Assembly (NCBI GenBank): GCA_023391635.1
Contig: JAEWAQ010000062.1
Span: 62,001 to 126,000, forward strand
Length of the DNA: 64,000 bases
From: Bacillota bacterium
GTDB lineage: Bacteria > Bacillota > Bacilli > Paenibacillales > Paenibacillaceae
Direction: 5' to 3'
The translations under genes were made by a program, and so were the position numbers. Under the pieces are notes generated by a model. It ran no database searches. It saw only the letters and a program-made list of their open reading frames with translations, and was not told the origin of the DNA. Positions 46,401 through 54,892 of this stretch are shown here, piece after piece (the stretch's first letter is position 1; each line of letters begins with the position of its first letter).

Positions 46401-46802
46401 ATGGACGGTAACAAAAGCGCATACGCATCGATCGACGACTATATTTCATCTTTTACCCCTGAGACGCGGGAAATCTTACAGAAGCTACGAGAAGTAATTC
46501 GGGAATCCGCACCGGACGCAACGGAAAAGATCAGTTATCAAATGCCTACTTTTGCGTTGCATGGAAATCTGGTTCATTTTGCCGCTTATCGCAACCATAT
46601 TGGATTTTACCCGGCATCGAGCGGGATCAACGCATTTCAACAGGAGTTGTCGGACTACAAATGGTCAAAGGGCGCCGTACAATTTCCTATCGACAAACCG
46701 CTGCCTTATGAATTGATCGGTAAGATTGTGCGATTCCGTGCAGCTGAAAACAGAGAGTTCGCAGAAGCAAAGAAGTCGAATAAGAAAAGTCCGAAGAGGT
46801 GA
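46401..46802 (+). CDS. DUF1801 (YdhG-type) protein, copy 1
   Basis: 133 residues: YASIDDYISSFTPETREILQKLREVIRE, KISYQMPTFALHGNLVHFAAY, HIGFYPASSGINAF and KGAVQFPIDKPLPYELIGKIV are the DUF1801/YdhG landmarks. AAAGGAG precedes the ATG. Some family members act as iron chaperones; most are uncharacterised. It is about 90% identical by eye to the copy at 60521. Confidence 0.85.
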   Translation: MDGNKSAYASIDDYISSFTPETREILQKLREVIRESAPDATEKISYQMPTFALHGNLVHFAAYRNHIGFYPASSGINAFQQELSDYKWSKGAVQFPIDKPLPYELIGKIVRFRAAENREFAEAKKSNKKSPKR

Positions 46803-46809
46803 CGTCACC

Positions 46810-46912
46810 ATATCCATCATCGAACAAGCCATCGAATTCGCGGCTTGCGCGCATCGTGACACGAGAACCTTCGGCAGATTATTCATGCTCGCTTGCAAAG
46901 CCTCTTCAGCTT
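46810..46912 (+). pseudogene. Joined relics of the HD gene start and the trpB2 3' end
   Basis: 46810-46862 reads SIIEQAIEFAACAHRD, the first residues of the 43108-type HD gene with its ATG changed to ATA. From 46866 to about 46910 the sequence TTCGGCAGATT-TTCATGCTCGC matches 61388-61430, the end of the minus-strand trpB2 gene. A deletion has fused them. Confidence 0.7.
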
Positions 46913-46967
46913 GGCTAAAAAAGCATTGACGAATGGGGTTGAACGGAGTATGCTTGTGTCATCAACC

Positions 46968-47000
46968 TTGATACATATGTACTATGATACATATATACTA
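46968..47000 (+). promoter_or_regulatory. Tandem operator-like repeats before the sugar operon
   Basis: TTGATACATATGTACTA (46968-46984) and ATGATACATATATACTA (46984-47000) form two direct 17-bp units, the first with the palindrome TACATATGTA. TATACT at 46994 could be a -10. It lies 40 nt before the GntR/LacI-type regulator and is a candidate autoregulatory site. Confidence 0.5.
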
Positions 47001-47038
47001 GAGAATACAAAGTAGCGACTTCGAAGGGAGCTGATGCA

Positions 47039-48097
47039 TTGGAACAGTTTACGCCTACCTATTACCAAATCAAGATGAGCATCAAGCAGCAGATTGCGGA
47101 AGGCCAGCTGAAGCCCGGGGATCTGCTTCCCGGACGGGTGGCGCTGTCGGAACAGTACGGCTGCAGTTGGAGCACGCTCAACCGCGCCGTGAACGAGCTC
47201 ATACTCGAAGGAGTGCTCACGGCGCAAAAAGGAAAAGGAACGTTCGTATCCGCCAGCGTCGCCCAGGTGAAGCCGGGACTCGATCACGTCAACGTCTGGT
47301 TCTGTAATCCGTTCCCGAGCGTCTACGCGACGCTGTCGGAAATGATGGATGGCTTGCGTACCGAAGCCAACGACAGGGGACGGGCGATCCAGTTCATCGA
47401 TAACGGCAAGGCCGAACCGCCGGATAATCTGGACGGTTACATCGTCATCACGCCTTCGGAAGATCAGGTCGGCTATTTGGTGAAAGCCTGGGAATCGGGC
47501 CAGCGGTTCGTCGTGCTGAACGCCGATTTCCCCGACGTGCCGTTCAACTGCGTCAACGCCGACTTGTACCGGGGATCGAGCGAAGTCATCGGGCATTTGA
47601 TCGACATGGGACACCGCAAGATCGGCCTTCTCGGGTTGAGGGACGGATTCCCGAACTACCGGCACCGCCAGGAGGCGTTCCGCGATTGCTTCGCGGAGCG
47701 GGGGCTGCCCGTGTCCGAGGACTGGTTCGTAGGCCGTCCGGAAAATCCGAAGGATGCCCACGACCTGTTCAGCGACTGGGTCGACCGCCATCCGGAGTGT
47801 ACGGCGATATTCGCGGCCGACTACATGTCCGCGCTCGCGATCCTGGAGACGCTGGCGGAGAAGGATATCCATGTGCCGGATCAACTGTCGCTGTTCTCGT
47901 CCGGCCACATTCCGTTCGAATCGTTGATGAAAATCTCGTTAAACACGATGATTCAGCCGTTCTACGAGTTGGGCCGGCTCGCGATGTCGAGATTGCTGGA
48001 CGGGGAATGGGACAAGGGAACGGAGCTGCTCCCGTGCCGGGTGCTGCTGCGGGATTCGGTCGCCCGGCCCGGCGCGTCCGGACAAGGAGGTGCCTGA
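47039..48097 (+). CDS. GntR-HTH / LacI-type sensor regulator (AraR-like build)
   Basis: 352 residues from TTG 47039 with GAAGGGAG upstream. An N-terminal GntR winged helix (YYQIKMSIKQQIAEGQLKPGDLLPG, RVALSEQYGCSWSTLNRAVNEL, GKGTFVS) is joined to a periplasmic-binding-type effector domain with VIGHLIDMGHRKIGLLG and AIFAADYMSALAILETL. This build is that of AraR-type repressors, which bind a sugar in the C-terminal domain. It heads the operon for RhaM-like, sulfatase and ABC genes and probably controls it. Confidence 0.88.
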   Translation: MEQFTPTYYQIKMSIKQQIAEGQLKPGDLLPGRVALSEQYGCSWSTLNRAVNELILEGVLTAQKGKGTFVSASVAQVKPGLDHVNVWFCNPFPSVYATLSEMMDGLRTEANDRGRAIQFIDNGKAEPPDNLDGYIVITPSEDQVGYLVKAWESGQRFVVLNADFPDVPFNCVNADLYRGSSEVIGHLIDMGHRKIGLLGLRDGFPNYRHRQEAFRDCFAERGLPVSEDWFVGRPENPKDAHDLFSDWVDRHPECTAIFAADYMSALAILETLAEKDIHVPDQLSLFSSGHIPFESLMKISLNTMIQPFYELGRLAMSRLLDGEWDKGTELLPCRVLLRDSVARPGASGQGGA

Positions 48098-48098
48098 A

Positions 48099-48407
48099 AT
48101 GGCGGGAAGAGCGTTCACGATCCGCATCCGTCCGGGCACCGAGGAGGAGTACAAGCGCAGGCACCGCGAGGTGTGGCCGGAGATGCAGGCCGCGATCCGG
48201 AAGCACGGCTTCGCCAACTACTCCATCTTCATGGACGGGACGACGCTGTTCGCGTACATGGAGAACGAGGCCGACTTCGACGCGGCGTTCGCGGCGCTGC
48301 AGGACGAGCCGATCGCCCGCAAGTGGCGGGAATACATGTCCGACACGATCATTCGGGACGAGAATATGGGCTTTCATTTCCTGGAACGGGTATTCCGCCT
48401 GGACTGA
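48099..48407 (+). CDS. rhaM: L-rhamnose mutarotase-like protein
   Basis: 102 residues. YKRRHREVWPEM places the conserved histidine at position 22, as in E. coli RhaM, and YSIFMDGTTLFAYMEN plus KWREYM and the C-terminal LERVFRLD fit the family. RhaM interconverts the anomers of L-rhamnose. AGGAGG lies 6 nt before the ATG, which overlaps the end of the regulator gene region. It suggests that L-rhamnose or a related deoxysugar is handled by this operon. Confidence 0.85.
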   Translation: MAGRAFTIRIRPGTEEEYKRRHREVWPEMQAAIRKHGFANYSIFMDGTTLFAYMENEADFDAAFAALQDEPIARKWREYMSDTIIRDENMGFHFLERVFRLD

Positions 48408-48431
48408 GAGTTTACGGAAAGAGGGAACACG

Positions 48432-49928
48432 ATGGCGCACAACGACAACAAGACCAAGCCGGTCAATATTCTGTTCATCACCGCCGATCAGCTTCGATAC
48501 GATAGCCTGGGGTTTACCGGTCACCCGCTCGTGAAGACGCCGAATTTGGACCGGCTGGCCGCGAGCGGCGCGCAGTTCACGAACACGTTCGTGCAATCGG
48601 CCGTATGCGCGCCGTCGAGGGCGTGCATGTATACCGGCCGCTACACGCACAACAACGGCGTCCGGTTCAATGAGGTGCCGTTCCGGTCAGGGGAGAAGAC
48701 GGTCGCCGACTATTTCGAGGAATACGATTACCGGGCGGCTCTCGTCGGCCGGACGCATTTCACGCCGATTACGGAGACGTACGGGTTCGAATATTTCAGT
48801 TATTATGACGGGTTGCCGATCAAGGACGAATATTCCTCCTATCCGGAATATTTGAAGCGGTGCGGCTACAGCGAAGACGACATCAAGTACCGGTACTGGC
48901 CGAAGGAGCTGGACGTCATACCGGGACAGGGGGCGTATCCGGAGGATTTCCGGGAAGCGTTCTACCCTTCGCGGATCGCGGAAGAGCATAGCGACACCGC
49001 GTTTCTGACCGACGAAGCGATCCGGTTCGTCCGCGAGACGGGCGACCGGCCGTGGATGCTCCATCTGTCCTACTGGAAGCCGCATCTGCCTTTCTCGGTT
49101 CCCGAACCCTACCATTCCATGTACGACCCCCGCGACGTTCCGATGCCGAAGCGGTATCCGGGCGAGCTGGACGCCAAGCCGCCGTTGCAGAAGCTGTTCA
49201 GCAAGGAGCGCAGGGGGAACTTCCTCGAGGACGAGAAGCTGCTGCGCCAAGTGCGGGCCGTCTACTATGGCATGATCACCCAGCTCGACGATCATCTCGG
49301 CCGATTGTTCGGGGAACTCGACGCGCGGGGACTAACGGACAACACGCTGATTGTCTTCACGTCAGATCACGGGGAATACATGGGCGATCACCATATGGTC
49401 GAGAAAGAGCTGTTCTACGAGCAGGCGATTCACGTTCCGCTCATCATGAGCTTGCCGGGCCGTATTCCGGAGAGCGCGGTCATCGAACCGTTCGTCGAAA
49501 CGGTCGACCTGCTGCCGACCTTCATGGAAGCTGCCGGCCTCCCGGTGCCTGCGGCGGCGGACGGCCGAAGCCTGTTTCCGCTCATCGACGGCACCGCATC
49601 TTCCTGGCGTCAGGAAGTGTTCGCGGAGTGGGACTTCCAATATTATCACGTGCGTCGCCAGCTCGGTCTTCGTCCGGATCAATGCAAGGCGATCATGATC
49701 CGCAATCTCCGCTGGAAGTACGTGCATTATTCCGATCAGCCGTGCGAGCTGTACGACCTCGAGAACGATCCGGACGAATTCCGCAACCTGGTCGACGATC
49801 CCGCGCATATGGAAGTTCGGATCGGCTTGCTCCGCCAGATTCTGGACTGGCGTATGCGGTCGGAAGACAAGCTGCCGGAGGTCGATCTGACGTTCGCCTC
49901 CTATCTGCGCGACCCGTGGAGCCGTTGA
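48432..49928 (+). CDS. Sulfatase (formylglycine-dependent, arylsulfatase A-like)
   Basis: 498 residues. NILFITADQLRYDSLG holds the metal-binding D19; CAPSRACMYTGR begins with C59 in the C-x-P-S-R signature, the cysteine converted to formylglycine. VFTSDHGEYMGDH provides further metal ligands. No signal peptide is seen, so it is probably cytoplasmic and acts on imported sulfated sugars. It needs a formylglycine-generating enzyme, which is not in the window. It is translated 24 nt after RhaM. Confidence 0.92.
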   Translation: MAHNDNKTKPVNILFITADQLRYDSLGFTGHPLVKTPNLDRLAASGAQFTNTFVQSAVCAPSRACMYTGRYTHNNGVRFNEVPFRSGEKTVADYFEEYDYRAALVGRTHFTPITETYGFEYFSYYDGLPIKDEYSSYPEYLKRCGYSEDDIKYRYWPKELDVIPGQGAYPEDFREAFYPSRIAEEHSDTAFLTDEAIRFVRETGDRPWMLHLSYWKPHLPFSVPEPYHSMYDPRDVPMPKRYPGELDAKPPLQKLFSKERRGNFLEDEKLLRQVRAVYYGMITQLDDHLGRLFGELDARGLTDNTLIVFTSDHGEYMGDHHMVEKELFYEQAIHVPLIMSLPGRIPESAVIEPFVETVDLLPTFMEAAGLPVPAAADGRSLFPLIDGTASSWRQEVFAEWDFQYYHVRRQLGLRPDQCKAIMIRNLRWKYVHYSDQPCELYDLENDPDEFRNLVDDPAHMEVRIGLLRQILDWRMRSEDKLPEVDLTFASYLRDPWSR

Positions 49929-49956
49929 GATACGATCTGGGAAAGGAGAGAGCGGC

Positions 49957-50901
49957 ATGAGCTACGCAGCGGCTGACAACACGGCCGCCCTCGATGCGGA
50001 TGCGAGGGCGGCGAGAAGAAGAAAGCGCTTCAAAATTCATGTGAAGGCGTATTTGTTCCTCGTTCCGATCTTCGTCTCGATGGGTTTGTTCAAATACGTA
50101 CCGTTCTTCACGGCAATCGGGAAATCGTTCTACGAATGGAACGGGGCCAACATCAATCGGTTCGTCGGTCTGGACAATTACACCCGGCTGTTTCGGGACG
50201 GCGACTTCCATACGTCGCTTGCGAATATCGGCCTGTTCACCGGAAGCTTCATCGTCATCAACCTGGCGTTCCCGTTGTTCGCGGCGGTCGTCGTCTCCCA
50301 TATCGTCAGCACCAAGGTGCAGAACGTCGTCAAGACGCTGTTCCTCGTTCCGCTCGTCGTCCCGTATATCATCATTTATCTGCTCTGGCGATGGATCTAC
50401 ATGGGGGACGGGGTCATCAACCAATTCCTGACCGCGATCGGTCTCGAATCCTGGACGCAAGCTTGGCTGGGCGACAGCGATCTGGCGCTATGGTCGCTCG
50501 TCTTCGTGGGCTTCCCGTGGATCGGAGGCATCTACTTCCTCATCTACTTGGCCGGCATGATTACGATTTCGCCGGAGCTGTACGAGGTTGGGAGAATCGA
50601 CGGCGTCGGCAAGTGGGGTCGGTTTTGGAGAATCGAGCTGCCGCTCATCCGGAATCAGATCCGGCTCGTCGTCATCCTCGCCTTCATCAATCAGTTCCAA
50701 AGCTTCGAGAACGTTCTCGTGCTCACGAACGGAGGTCCCGGCTTCTCGACGCTCACGCCGGCGCTTTACTTGTACAAGCGCGGGTTCGAGTATAACGAGT
50801 TCGGCTACGCTTCGGCGATCGGAGTCGCCGTGTTCGCCATACTGGCCGCCGTGACGCTCATCATCAACAAGTCGATTCGAACGGCGGATACGCTCGAATG
50901 A
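49957..50901 (+). CDS. Sugar ABC transporter permease 1 (MalF/UgpA type)
   Basis: 314 residues with about six membrane helices starting at KAYLFLVPIFVSMGLF. The EAA-type cytoplasmic loop ELYEVGRIDGVGKWGRFWRIELPLI contacts the ATPase. GAAAGGAG precedes the ATG. It pairs with the next gene and the solute-binding protein. No ATPase gene is in this cluster, so a shared MsmK/MsmX-type ATPase elsewhere is likely. Confidence 0.92.
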   Translation: MSYAAADNTAALDADARAARRRKRFKIHVKAYLFLVPIFVSMGLFKYVPFFTAIGKSFYEWNGANINRFVGLDNYTRLFRDGDFHTSLANIGLFTGSFIVINLAFPLFAAVVVSHIVSTKVQNVVKTLFLVPLVVPYIIIYLLWRWIYMGDGVINQFLTAIGLESWTQAWLGDSDLALWSLVFVGFPWIGGIYFLIYLAGMITISPELYEVGRIDGVGKWGRFWRIELPLIRNQIRLVVILAFINQFQSFENVLVLTNGGPGFSTLTPALYLYKRGFEYNEFGYASAIGVAVFAILAAVTLIINKSIRTADTLE

Positions 50902-50916
50902 GGAAGGAGGAAGTTC

Positions 50917-51711
50917 ATGGGTCGCGCCTTGCTGCTTGTGTTATTGCTGCTGACGCTGTTTCCTTTTTACATGCTGCTGATCACGTCATTCAAGCATTAC
51001 GACCAAATCGTGCACGAGTTCTGGATCCCGGCGTTTCCGATGCACTTCGGGAATTACCCGGAAGTGTTCCTGCAAATCTATCCGTTCCTGCTTAATTCCA
51101 TCTTCATTACGGCAGGGATCATCTTCTGCGTGCTGCTGAATTCGACGCTGGCGGGCTATGCCTTCCTCCGGTTCGAATTCGTGGGCAAGAACGTCGCCTA
51201 CGCGCTGATCGTCATGCTGATGATGGTGCCAGGGTTTCTGCTGCTCATCCCGCAGTTCATCTTGTTCAAAAACCTTGGGATGATCAATACGTATTGGGCT
51301 CAAATATTCGGCCCGATGGCGGGCGCTTCGGCGATGGCGACGATGCTCATGCGGACGTTCTTCCAGGGTTTGTCCCGCAGCTTGCTGGAGGCGGCCGACA
51401 TGGAAGGAGCGGGCGATCTGCGGGTGTTTCTCCGCATCGTCATTCCGCTGTCCGTGCCGATCGTGTCCACCGTAGCCATCATTAACGCACTGCTGGGCTG
51501 GAACAACTACATCTGGCCGCTCGTGGCGACTTCGGGGAACAAGGTCAAGCCGATCATTCTCGCGCTGAACAACATCGAAGGCACGGTCGACACCGTGCAG
51601 GGGCTGCAGTTCGCGGGTTACGTCATCGCCTCCCTGCCGTTGATCCTGCTCTTCGTCTTCGCCACCAAATCTTTCGTATCCGGCATTACCGCGGGAGCGG
51701 TAAAAGGATAA
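50917..51711 (+). CDS. Sugar ABC transporter permease 2 (MalG/UgpE type)
   Basis: 264 residues, short at the N-terminus compared with the usual 275-290 but beginning in the first helix (LLLVLLLLTLFPFYMLLITSF). The EAA loop is LLEAADMEGAGDLRVFLRIVIPL. GGAAGGAGG is 5-8 nt before the ATG. Partner of permease 1. Confidence 0.92.
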   Translation: MGRALLLVLLLLTLFPFYMLLITSFKHYDQIVHEFWIPAFPMHFGNYPEVFLQIYPFLLNSIFITAGIIFCVLLNSTLAGYAFLRFEFVGKNVAYALIVMLMMVPGFLLLIPQFILFKNLGMINTYWAQIFGPMAGASAMATMLMRTFFQGLSRSLLEAADMEGAGDLRVFLRIVIPLSVPIVSTVAIINALLGWNNYIWPLVATSGNKVKPIILALNNIEGTVDTVQGLQFAGYVIASLPLILLFVFATKSFVSGITAGAVKG

Positions 51712-51739
51712 ATACACGACAAAAGGAAGGGGAACTCGA

Positions 51740-53191
51740 ATGAGACAATGGAAGAAAGGCTTGTACGCGCTGCTGCTGACGGCGCTTGCAGGGGCAACGG
51801 TGCTAAGCGGCTGCTCGAAAGGCGGTTCCGGAAGCGGAGGGGATGGAGATACCGTCAAGCTGAACATTACGTTGATGACGGAATCCCAGAACGATACGAC
51901 GGAGAAGGAAGCCTGGGAGTCGATCGCGAAAAGCTACATGGACAGTAATCCGAACGTCAAAATCAACATGGACATTCAAAACTTCGGCGGCGTCGAGCAG
52001 CACCGCACGTGGGTAACGACGCAGTTGATCGGCGATACGGCGCCGGACGTCTTCATGACCCGCCGCATATGGGATCACGAAGACTTGGGCAAAGGGCAGC
52101 TGATCGATCTGACGCCGTATTTCGCGGAGAAATCGCCGTACTTGAACGATCGGTCGCTCGAAGAGACGATATCCGACACCGTGTTGGCGCAGCTCATCAG
52201 CGCGAATCAGAAGTACGCGAGCGTGCCGACGTATGTCGACGTTGTCCGGGTGCTTTACAACGAGGACTTGTTCAAGAAGGCGGGCATCGCGCAAGTGCCG
52301 CAGACGTGGAATGAATTCATGGATGCGCAAGCCAAGCTGCAAGCGGCCGGCGTCACGCCGTTCGCGTTCCCGAACAGCAAGCCGGGCGACTTCAACTACA
52401 GTTGGACCTCCCGTATCCTGACGGAGGAGCTCATCGCGAATACGTATCCCGAGCTTGACGTCAGCGGCAACGGATTCATCGAAGTGAACGAATACGTGCG
52501 CGGCGTGGACCAAGGCCTGATCGACATCGAGAAAAGCCCGTACCGCGACATGTTCGGCTTCATCAAGGACTGGAGCCAATACTGGCCGAAAGGCTACAAC
52601 GGCCTCGACCTCAATTCGTCGAATGATTTGTTCCTGCGCGGGGAAGCCGCCATGATCATGCGCACGAGCGCGCAGAGCAAGGTGCTGTTCGAATCGAGCG
52701 CCCGCCAGTTCGAGATGTCGTCGTTCCCGCTGCCGTACTTGACGGCGGACAACAATCCGAGCGCCAACGGCAAGCTGATGGAAATCGGCGGCGTGCCGGC
52801 CGGCAACCTGGCGATTCCGGCAAACATTCCGGAAGAGAAGCTCGCCGCCGCCGTCGACTTCCTCCGCTTCACCGTATCGCCCGAGATTCAAGGGCTGATG
52901 GCCGAGAAGCTGTACCGCGCCCCCGTAACGGACAACGCGGAACTGCCGGAGAAGCTGGCCGGCTTCAAGTTCACGGGCGAGCAGATGAAGCTGAACATCT
53001 ATGGCGGCGAAGTCGACAAGAACGTGACCGAGAACAACCAGAAGCTCGGGCAGCTGTTCCTGGAAGGGAAAATTACGCTCGATGTCTATTTGCGCGATTT
53101 GAAGAAGGTTATGGTCGAAGGCGCCAATCGGATGATGGCCGAGAACAACTGGAACAAGGACAACAATTACGGCATTACGCCGAAGTCTTAA
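51740..53191 (+). CDS. Extracellular solute-binding lipoprotein of the sugar ABC transporter
   Basis: 483 residues. The signal LLLTALAGATVLSGC has a lipobox with C25, so the mature protein is lipid-anchored outside. The family 1 solute-binding fold is seen in LNITLMTES, VDVVRVLYNEDLFKKAGI, PQTWNEFMDAQAKLQAAGVTPF and FLRGEAAMIM. AAAGGAAGGGG precedes the ATG. It ends the operon before a strong terminator and would set the substrate, probably an oligosaccharide. Confidence 0.93.
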   Translation: MRQWKKGLYALLLTALAGATVLSGCSKGGSGSGGDGDTVKLNITLMTESQNDTTEKEAWESIAKSYMDSNPNVKINMDIQNFGGVEQHRTWVTTQLIGDTAPDVFMTRRIWDHEDLGKGQLIDLTPYFAEKSPYLNDRSLEETISDTVLAQLISANQKYASVPTYVDVVRVLYNEDLFKKAGIAQVPQTWNEFMDAQAKLQAAGVTPFAFPNSKPGDFNYSWTSRILTEELIANTYPELDVSGNGFIEVNEYVRGVDQGLIDIEKSPYRDMFGFIKDWSQYWPKGYNGLDLNSSNDLFLRGEAAMIMRTSAQSKVLFESSARQFEMSSFPLPYLTADNNPSANGKLMEIGGVPAGNLAIPANIPEEKLAAAVDFLRFTVSPEIQGLMAEKLYRAPVTDNAELPEKLAGFKFTGEQMKLNIYGGEVDKNVTENNQKLGQLFLEGKITLDVYLRDLKKVMVEGANRMMAENNWNKDNNYGITPKS

Positions 53192-53205
53192 GCGGATCAG
53201 GAATG

Positions 53206-53237
53206 GCCGCCCGTCAAGCGACGGGCGGCTTTTCATA
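53206..53237 (+). terminator. Strong terminator of the sugar operon
   Basis: A perfect 10-bp stem GCCGCCCGTC/GACGGGCGGC (53206-53215 with 53220-53229) and a 4-nt loop, followed by TTTTCATAATTTTC. Confidence 0.85.
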
Positions 53238-53283
53238 ATTTTCTTGAGGATTGCCGATTGACATAAAGTGTTAATCCGCATAT

Positions 53284-53332
53284 AGTAAGTAGTAAGTAAT
53301 AAGTAATAAGTAGTAAGTGGCGAGTAACGAGT
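53284..53332. repeat. Heptamer tandem repeat
   Basis: Seven 7-bp units in a row: AGTAAGT twice, AATAAGT twice, AGTAAGT, GGCGAGT and AACGAGT. It lies 40 nt upstream of the GPP34 gene and may change its promoter spacing. Confidence 0.8.
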
Positions 53333-53372
53333 TGAAGTACCAAACCAACCCAAGCCAATGGAGGGATCTTCG

Positions 53373-54026
53373 ATGAAAGATTCATTTACGCTTGCACAGG
53401 AATTCGTCTTGCTGGCGTCCGATTCTGAAACCCATAAGTTGAAAAGACCGATGCGCAGCTACTTGCAGACATACGTGTTGGGGGCCATCCTCATCGAATT
53501 GCTGTCCGAGGAAGTTATCCGAGTTGGTGATAAAGGGAAGCTAGTGGTCATCCAAGATCAGTATGATGGGGACGAAGCCGCCTTAATGATGGTTCAGAAA
53601 CTGAAGCAGTCGAGCAAAACGATGAAAGAATGGATTCAGTCGCTGTATTCATGGGGGAAGGACGCTTCTCAGCTGTTTCAGGCTGTCGTGAATCCACTTG
53701 TTCTCGGCGGATATTTGAAGGAGGAGAAATACCGGATCATGCTTCTGTTTCAAGCTACCAGGTACGTGCCTTCGACCATGAACAAGGATCGGATCATTCA
53801 GCGCATACGAGCCGAGTTGCTTGAGGACGGACCAGTCACTCAGCAAACGGCATTAATGACGATGATGTTAGAAATGAGCAGGCTGCTAAAAAGTTACTTT
53901 TCCGAATACGAACGAATCGAATTGAAGAAACGTGTGCAGCGTCTTCATGAAGAAAAGGGGGAGGAGTGGGACTCAATCCGCCTTATACGCAAAACAATGG
54001 AAGAGATTGATATAGGCTTGAGTTGA
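53373..54026 (+). CDS. GPP34-family phosphoprotein-like protein
   Basis: 217 residues. FTLAQEFVLLASDSETHKLKRP followed by YLQTYVLGAILIELLSEEVIRVGDKG matches the N-terminal helices of the GPP34/GOLPH3-like domain known in bacteria without assigned function; later helices end in KRVQRLHEEKG. GGAGGG precedes the ATG. It is probably translated together with the MerR gene 12 nt downstream. Confidence 0.7.
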   Translation: MKDSFTLAQEFVLLASDSETHKLKRPMRSYLQTYVLGAILIELLSEEVIRVGDKGKLVVIQDQYDGDEAALMMVQKLKQSSKTMKEWIQSLYSWGKDASQLFQAVVNPLVLGGYLKEEKYRIMLLFQATRYVPSTMNKDRIIQRIRAELLEDGPVTQQTALMTMMLEMSRLLKSYFSEYERIELKKRVQRLHEEKGEEWDSIRLIRKTMEEIDIGLS

Positions 54027-54038
54027 CGGAGGAGCGCT

Positions 54039-54308
54039 ATGTCGAGAAGAAGAAGCTTGGAAGTCGTCATGCAGGCGGAGTTGGTTACCGTAAGCGAGTT
54101 GGTCCAACTTTCAGGTATGCGGTACAGCACCTTGAAATACTACACGGAAATAGGGATTCTGCCCTTCAACCAGCTTGACATGGGCCTCGTGCGACGTTAT
54201 CCCCGGTTGCATGCCCTCGAACGGCTAGAGGAAATCAGATCGATGAAGGACAACGGAATGACGATCCAGCAAATCGTCGATCATTATCAAAGCAAGTCTG
54301 CTGATTAA
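54039..54308 (+). CDS. MerR-family HTH regulator
   Basis: 89 residues. VTVSELVQLSGMRYSTLKYYTEIGILPF and RYPRLHALERLEEIRSMKDNGMTIQQIVDHY are the two parts of a MerR DNA-binding domain. No effector domain. GGAGG precedes the start. Possibly controls the GPP34 gene in front of it. Confidence 0.8.
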   Translation: MSRRRSLEVVMQAELVTVSELVQLSGMRYSTLKYYTEIGILPFNQLDMGLVRRYPRLHALERLEEIRSMKDNGMTIQQIVDHYQSKSAD

Positions 54309-54442
54309 AGCGGATCATCGTTGTTGATCTTTCCGGGAAATGCCGAAGAAACACGATTGAAAAGAACACAACTGAGCATAAGGACGAGTTCAAATATCAG
54401 TGGCGAGGCTGGAAAACAGCTCGCGAATACCTGGCTGCAACA

Positions 54443-54892
54443 TTAGAGCCGCGATCTGGCAGCCAATTGAATGAACATCTCTGCGAACACGAGTCCCATC
54501 ACAATGGCTCCTGCCAATACGCCGGTCCGTGCTGCATATTGCAAGCTTTCCAAGTAATCGTTCAGGACGATGGCACGCATCGCTTCATAAGCCAAACCTC
54601 CGGGCACGAGCGGAATGATTCCGGCTACGCTAAACACGGTTGACGGCAGTTTATACCATCTCGCAAGACCATGCGCGAGGATGGCAATGGCGAATGCGCC
54701 CGCGAAGGATGCCGGCACCGCATCTATTCTTGCCTGAATCAGCAAGTAATACGTCATCCATCCGGCGGTCCCGACAAGACCGATATGAATAAGCGATTTT
54801 CGAGGTCCGCCGAATGTGGCCGCGATCCCCAGGGTGGCGATGAAGCTGCAAACAGCTTGATAAAGCCACTCCACCAGATTTCCCCCTTGCAT
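54443..54892 (-). CDS. Threonine/serine exporter, small subunit (ThrE_2, YjjB-like)
   Basis: 149 residues with about five membrane segments and GIIPLVPGGLAYEAMRAIV, the conserved PG-G motif of this half. The ATG at 54892 abuts the preceding stop; a GTG at 54874 with AAGGGGG before it is a plausible alternative start. It works with the larger ThrE gene immediately upstream on the minus strand. Confidence 0.85.
   Translation of the reverse strand: MQGGNLVEWLYQAVCSFIATLGIAATFGGPRKSLIHIGLVGTAGWMTYYLLIQARIDAVPASFAGAFAIAILAHGLARWYKLPSTVFSVAGIIPLVPGGLAYEAMRAIVLNDYLESLQYAARTGVLAGAIVMGLVFAEMFIQLAARSRL

Noticed and set aside
46982..47908. Minus-strand frame opposite the GntR/LacI-type gene
   Set aside because: Shadow of a gene with unmistakable HTH and sensor domains.
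53284..53332. Possible CRISPR or iteron array
   Set aside because: Heptamers without spacers and no replication gene nearby.
51803..53353. 516-codon minus-strand frame opposite the solute-binding protein
   Set aside because: Composition is a mirror of the GC-rich coding strand, and it has no ribosome site or domain; the plus-strand gene has a lipobox and family motifs.
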